Below, in pieces: positions 7,210 through 10,161 of a stretch of 10,161 nt of DNA. The position numbers were made by a program, and so were the translations under genes. Each line of letters starts with the position of its first letter. Positions within the stretch are counted from its first letter, which is position 1. The DNA comes from Porphyromonadaceae bacterium (GTDB lineage Bacteria; Bacteroidota; Bacteroidia; Bacteroidales; UBA11471), in contig JAJQIP010000086.1 of NCBI GenBank assembly GCA_021199145.1, positions 1 to 10,161 of the forward strand. The letters run 5' to 3'. Under the pieces are notes generated by a model. That model ran no database searches, was not told where the DNA came from, and worked only from the letters and a program-made list of their open reading frames with translations.

Positions 7210-8865
7210 ATGTTAGAGAAATTCTTAAAACAGACGACTTTCTCTTCTCAAGAAGATTTTATCAAGAACTTTCAGATTAAGGTCCCTGAAAATTTCAACT
7301 TCGGATATGATGTCGTTGATGAATGGGCACGTATAGCCCCAGATAAAAAGGCGCTTTGTTGGACCAACGAGCAAGACCATCACATCGATTTCACCTTTGC
7401 CGACATCAAGCGTGAAAGTGATAAAACCGCCTCATTTTTCCTCTCCTTGGGTATCAAACGAGGGGATATGGTCATGCTCATCCTCAAACGCCGCTATGAA
7501 TTTTGGTTTTCGATTATCGCCCTGCACAAAATCGGTGCCATATGTATTCCTGCGACCCATCTGCTCACCGAAAAAGATATTGTATACCGTTGCAATGCCG
7601 CAGATATAAAAATGATTGTCGCTGTAGGCAATGAGATTGTTCTCGACCATGTAAACCGGTCAGTGGCCGACTCTCCCTCTCTGAAATACCTTGTATCGAT
7701 TGGACCCATCGTCCCGAAGGGATGGATTGACTTTCATGCGGGAATTGAGGCGGCTGCCCCCTTTGAGCGACCCGCTTTTGTCAATACAAACGACGATACC
7801 TCCATACTCTACTTTACCTCCGGGACGACCGGCAACCCCAAAATGGTCGCCCACGATTTCACCTACCCGTTAGGACATATCGTTACAGGCTCCTTCTGGC
7901 ACAATCTCAATGAGGACAGCCTGCACTTTACCCTGGCTGACACAGGTTGGGGAAAGGCGGTATGGGGAAAACTTTATGGACAATGGATTGCCGGAGCGAA
8001 TGTCTTTGTCTACGATTACGACAAATTCGTTCCCACAAAGATACTTGAGATGATTGAGGAATACCGGATTACCTCATTCTGCGCTCCCCCGACCGTATTC
8101 CGGTTCCTCATCCGAGAGAACATCTCCCAATACGACATCTCCTCGCTGCGCTACTGCACCATTGCCGGAGAGGCCCTGAATCCGAAAGTCTTTGAAGAGT
8201 TCTACCGAATCACGGGCATTAAATTGATGGAAGGCTTCGGGCAGACCGAAACTACCTTGACCATCGCCACCTATCCGTGGGTAAAGCCGAAACCCGGGTC
8301 GATGGGCATACCCAACCCGCAATACGATGTGGATTTGCTCACCAGCGACGGCCGCTCGGCGGAAGAGGGCGAACAGGGGCAAATCGTCATCCGTACCGAC
8401 AAAGGCAAACCCATCGGACTGTTTAAGGAATACTATCGGGATGAAGCCCTGACCCGTGAAGCCTACCACGACAACATATACTATACGGGGGATGTCGCCT
8501 GGCGTGATGAAGACGGATACTTCTGGTTCGTAGGGCGTGCCGACGATGTCATCAAGTCGTCGGGCTATCGTATCGGACCGTTTGAAGTGGAAAGCGCTTT
8601 GATGACCCACCCCGCTGTCGTAGAGTGTGCCATTACCGGAGTGCCTGACGAAATCAGGGGTCAAGTGGTAAAAGCCACCATTGTCCTTTCGAAAGAGTAT
8701 AAAGATCGGGCCGGGGAAGAGCTTATCAAGGAGATACAAAATCACGTGAAAAAGGTAACCGCTCCCTATAAGTATCCCCGTATCGTGGAGTTTGTCGACG
8801 AACTTCCCAAAACCATCAGCGGGAAGATACGCCGTACAGCGATTCGGGAAAAGTCGAACCACTGA
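7210..8865 (+). CDS. AMP-forming acyl-CoA synthetase (medium-chain/acetyl-CoA synthetase-like)
   Basis: A complete 551-residue member of the ANL adenylating superfamily. It activates a carboxylate with ATP to an acyl-adenylate, then transfers it to CoA. Visible motifs: A3 P-loop YFTSGTTGNPK (201-211), A5 GFGQTET (342-348), A7 YYTGD (424-428), A8 hinge GRADDVIKSSGYRIG (442-456), and A10 PKTISGKIRR (533-542) with the catalytic Lys539. The SSGYRIGPFEVE form of A8 and the overall length resemble the medium-chain acyl-CoA synthetase group more than classical acetyl-CoA synthetase, which is about 100 residues longer. The substrate (short, branched, medium-chain or aromatic acid) cannot be fixed from sequence. 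There is no signal peptide or membrane segment, so it should be cytoplasmic. It follows the XRE-cupin gene by 29 nt and precedes proB by 17 nt, consistent with one transcript. Pairing of this enzyme type with an XRE-cupin regulator is common, supporting regulated use of an external or fermentative acid. Confidence 0.92.
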   Translation: MLEKFLKQTTFSSQEDFIKNFQIKVPENFNFGYDVVDEWARIAPDKKALCWTNEQDHHIDFTFADIKRESDKTASFFLSLGIKRGDMVMLILKRRYEFWFSIIALHKIGAICIPATHLLTEKDIVYRCNAADIKMIVAVGNEIVLDHVNRSVADSPSLKYLVSIGPIVPKGWIDFHAGIEAAAPFERPAFVNTNDDTSILYFTSGTTGNPKMVAHDFTYPLGHIVTGSFWHNLNEDSLHFTLADTGWGKAVWGKLYGQWIAGANVFVYDYDKFVPTKILEMIEEYRITSFCAPPTVFRFLIRENISQYDISSLRYCTIAGEALNPKVFEEFYRITGIKLMEGFGQTETTLTIATYPWVKPKPGSMGIPNPQYDVDLLTSDGRSAEEGEQGQIVIRTDKGKPIGLFKEYYRDEALTREAYHDNIYYTGDVAWRDEDGYFWFVGRADDVIKSSGYRIGPFEVESALMTHPAVVECAITGVPDEIRGQVVKATIVLSKEYKDRAGEELIKEIQNHVKKVTAPYKYPRIVEFVDELPKTISGKIRRTAIREKSNH

Positions 8866-8882
8866 CCTCTCTCTTCGGGAAT

Positions 8883-9989
8883 ATGCCACACCCCAAACGT
8901 GTCACTGTCAAAGTAGGCAGTAATGTTCTCACCCGCCCTGACGGGAAACTCGATGTAACCCGTATATCGGCGTTGGTGGACCAAATCGCCGAAATGCACC
9001 GCCAGGGTATGGAGATTATCTTAGTCTCTTCGGGAGCTGTAGCGTCAGGGCGCAGCGAGTTGAACATGAGACCCCACAAACGGATGGACCCTGTATCGGC
9101 ACGCCAACTCTTTTCGGCCGTAGGACAAGCCAAACTCATTAACCGTTACTTCGATCTGTTCCGAGAGCACGGCATTGCCTGCGGACAAGTACTGACGACG
9201 AAAGAGAACTTCTCGACCCGTCGGTACTACCTCAACCAACGCTCCTGCATGAAGGTTATGCTCGAAAACGGGGTCATTCCCATTGTGAACGAGAACGACA
9301 CTGTTTCGGTAACCGAACTGATGTTTACCGACAATGACGAACTTTCGGGTATCGTCGCCACGATGATGGACGCTGAGATTTTAATACTGCTGAGCAATGT
9401 CGACGGCATATACGACGGCAATCCCTCTGACCCAAGTAGTCATATCATCCCTGAAATCACGGACAAGACACGAGTAGAACTGTCAAAATACATTCAACCC
9501 GCAAAATCCTCCTTCGGTCGAGGCGGAATGCTCACCAAATACAGCATTGCGCGGAAAGTGGCGCAAGAAGGTGTTGAGGTAATCATCGCCAACGGCAAAC
9601 GTGACAACATCCTCACGGATTTGCTGATTGAAGGCAAACCGGTTCTCTGCACCCGCTTCCTGCCTACTGAACGGCCGGCCTCCAGCGTAAAGAAATGGAT
9701 TGCACACTCCGAAAGTTTCGCCAAGGGAGAAGTGTATATCAACCGACAAGCTGTGCAGAAACTCTGTTCAAATCACGCCGTAAGCCTTCTGCCCATAGGA
9801 GTGACTGAAATAAAAGGAGAATTCGAGAAAGACGATATCGTAAAAATCTGCAATCCCGAAGGCAAACAAATAGGCGTAGGAAAAATTTATTGCGATAGCA
9901 CAAAGGCCCGTACCCTTATCGGGCAACAAATGGCAAAACCTCTTATCCACTACGATTACCTCTATCTCGACCAGGAAGTTGAGTCATAA
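8883..9989 (+). CDS. proB: Glutamate 5-kinase with PUA domain
   Basis: A complete 368-residue ProB, the usual length for the two-domain form. It phosphorylates L-glutamate to gamma-glutamyl phosphate, the first and normally proline-inhibited step of proline synthesis. The amino-acid kinase domain (about 5-255) shows VTVKVGSNVL (7-16), LVSSGAVASGR (47-57), NENDTVS (136-142), FTDNDELSG (148-156), VDGIYDGNP (173-181) and FGRGGMLTK (211-219), so the substrate and ATP sites look intact. The PUA domain (about 277-355) includes KGEVYINRQAV and a DDIVKICNPEGKQIGVGKI core. The start at ATG 8883 fits family N-termini. It lies 17 nt after the acyl-CoA synthetase and probably shares its promoter; no promoter motif is seen in that gap. 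The partner gene proA (glutamate-5-semialdehyde dehydrogenase) is not adjacent: the next gene is convergent. It must be elsewhere if the pathway is complete. Confidence 0.96.
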   Translation: MPHPKRVTVKVGSNVLTRPDGKLDVTRISALVDQIAEMHRQGMEIILVSSGAVASGRSELNMRPHKRMDPVSARQLFSAVGQAKLINRYFDLFREHGIACGQVLTTKENFSTRRYYLNQRSCMKVMLENGVIPIVNENDTVSVTELMFTDNDELSGIVATMMDAEILILLSNVDGIYDGNPSDPSSHIIPEITDKTRVELSKYIQPAKSSFGRGGMLTKYSIARKVAQEGVEVIIANGKRDNILTDLLIEGKPVLCTRFLPTERPASSVKKWIAHSESFAKGEVYINRQAVQKLCSNHAVSLLPIGVTEIKGEFEKDDIVKICNPEGKQIGVGKIYCDSTKARTLIGQQMAKPLIHYDYLYLDQEVES

Positions 9990-10066
9990 AGGGGTTCCCT
10001 ATGTATCACCCCCTGTAGTTTTACTGTAAAACCCACTCGTTTTGAATTTCAATTGGCATAGATAGA

Positions 10067-10090
10067 GAATAAGATTTTTTAATCTTATTC
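10067..10090. terminator. Candidate bidirectional terminator after proB
   Basis: A perfect 10-bp inverted repeat is present, with arms GAATAAGATT (10067-10076) and AATCTTATTC (10081-10090) around a TTTT loop. On the plus strand it is followed by CTTTTC, a weak T-rich run. The stem has only two G-C pairs, so strength is doubtful. It lies 77 nt after the proB stop, at the junction with a convergent partial gene whose stop codon is inside the right arm. The gap before it (9990-10066) holds two smaller repeats, GGGGT/ACCCC and GTTTTA/TAAAAC, and nothing else I can assign. Confidence 0.45.
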
Positions 10091-10161
10091 CTTTTCACCT
10101 ATCCCGTCTACCTCCGGCAGTTCGGCAGGTGGTTCGGCATCGTGGAGATTGAGGCCAACTC
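10085..10161 (-). CDS. Unidentified protein, C-terminal 24 residues only (5' part outside window)
   Basis: On the minus strand one frame stays open from the window edge to a TAA at 10087-10085. It encodes 24 residues ending HDAEPPAELPEVDGIGEKE. The acidic, proline-containing tail resembles the disordered C-terminus of a real protein, and the other two minus frames stop after 17 and 21 codons. The hairpin at its stop fits a convergent gene end. The family cannot be recognised from so few residues. A plus-strand reading of the same stretch is also open to the edge but has no start codon before its upstream stop, so it is less likely. Confidence 0.5.
   Translation of the reverse strand, partial: VGLNLHDAEPPAELPEVDGIGEKE

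Noticed and set aside
8074..8889. 271-codon minus-strand open frame opposite the acyl-CoA synthetase gene
   Set aside because: It is antisense to the C-terminal half of a gene with all its adenylation motifs intact; the open frame is explained by codon bias of the sense gene.
9991..10032. Two short inverted repeats after proB (GGGGT/ACCCC and GTTTTA/TAAAAC)
   Set aside because: Stems of 5 and 6 bp without a following T-tract are too weak to call as terminators; the 10-bp hairpin at 10067-10090 is the better candidate.

Overview
The window looks like a chromosomal segment from a member of the Bacteroidota, most likely order Bacteroidales; the genus cannot be resolved. Four things support this. 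The left third encodes SprA, the giant outer-membrane translocon of the type IX secretion system (T9SS), which is specific to this phylum. The GlmU-like protein belongs to a form typical of Bacteroidota. Two promoters of the Bacteroidota type (TTG/TTTG at -33, TAnnTTTG at -7) can be read directly. The genes lack clear Shine-Dalgarno sequences. Base composition is intermediate and even, and there is no sign of insertion sequences, integrases, CRISPR arrays, tRNAs or rRNAs.

Layout. (1) Positions 1-4701 (+) hold the C-terminal 1566 codons of sprA, cut by the left edge. (2) A short convergent gap carries a hairpin at 4717-4740. (3) On the minus strand, an FHA-domain/zinc-ribbon gene (6516 down to 6010) is followed 51 nt later by a GlmU-like sugar nucleotidyltransferase/acetyltransferase gene (5958 down to 4768). 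They probably form one transcript. (4) A compact divergent intergenic region (6517-6625) has two back-to-back promoters whose -33 elements are only a few bases apart. (5) On the plus strand, an XRE-cupin regulator, an acyl-CoA synthetase of medium-chain type and proB (glutamate 5-kinase) follow with gaps of 29 and 17 nt, consistent with one operon. (6) After proB comes an AT-rich hairpin. It overlaps the stop codon of a convergent minus-strand gene, of which only the last 24 residues are in the window.

How the genes relate. SprA exports T9SS cargo across the outer membrane and has no evident functional tie to its neighbours. The XRE-cupin regulator probably senses a small carboxylate or related ligand and controls the acyl-CoA synthetase beside it; this is inference from the common pairing. 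ProB catalyses the first step of proline synthesis and seems to be carried along in the same transcript; no proA is adjacent. The FHA/zinc-ribbon protein and GlmU-like enzyme share a transcript but no proven pathway.

I looked for an undescribed system and did not find a convincing one. The points most worth a second look are the symmetric divergent promoter region, the GlmU-like protein that lacks the classical pyrophosphorylase signature, and the proB gene placed in a fatty-acid-activation operon away from proA. Most other long open frames are antisense shadows of these genes.
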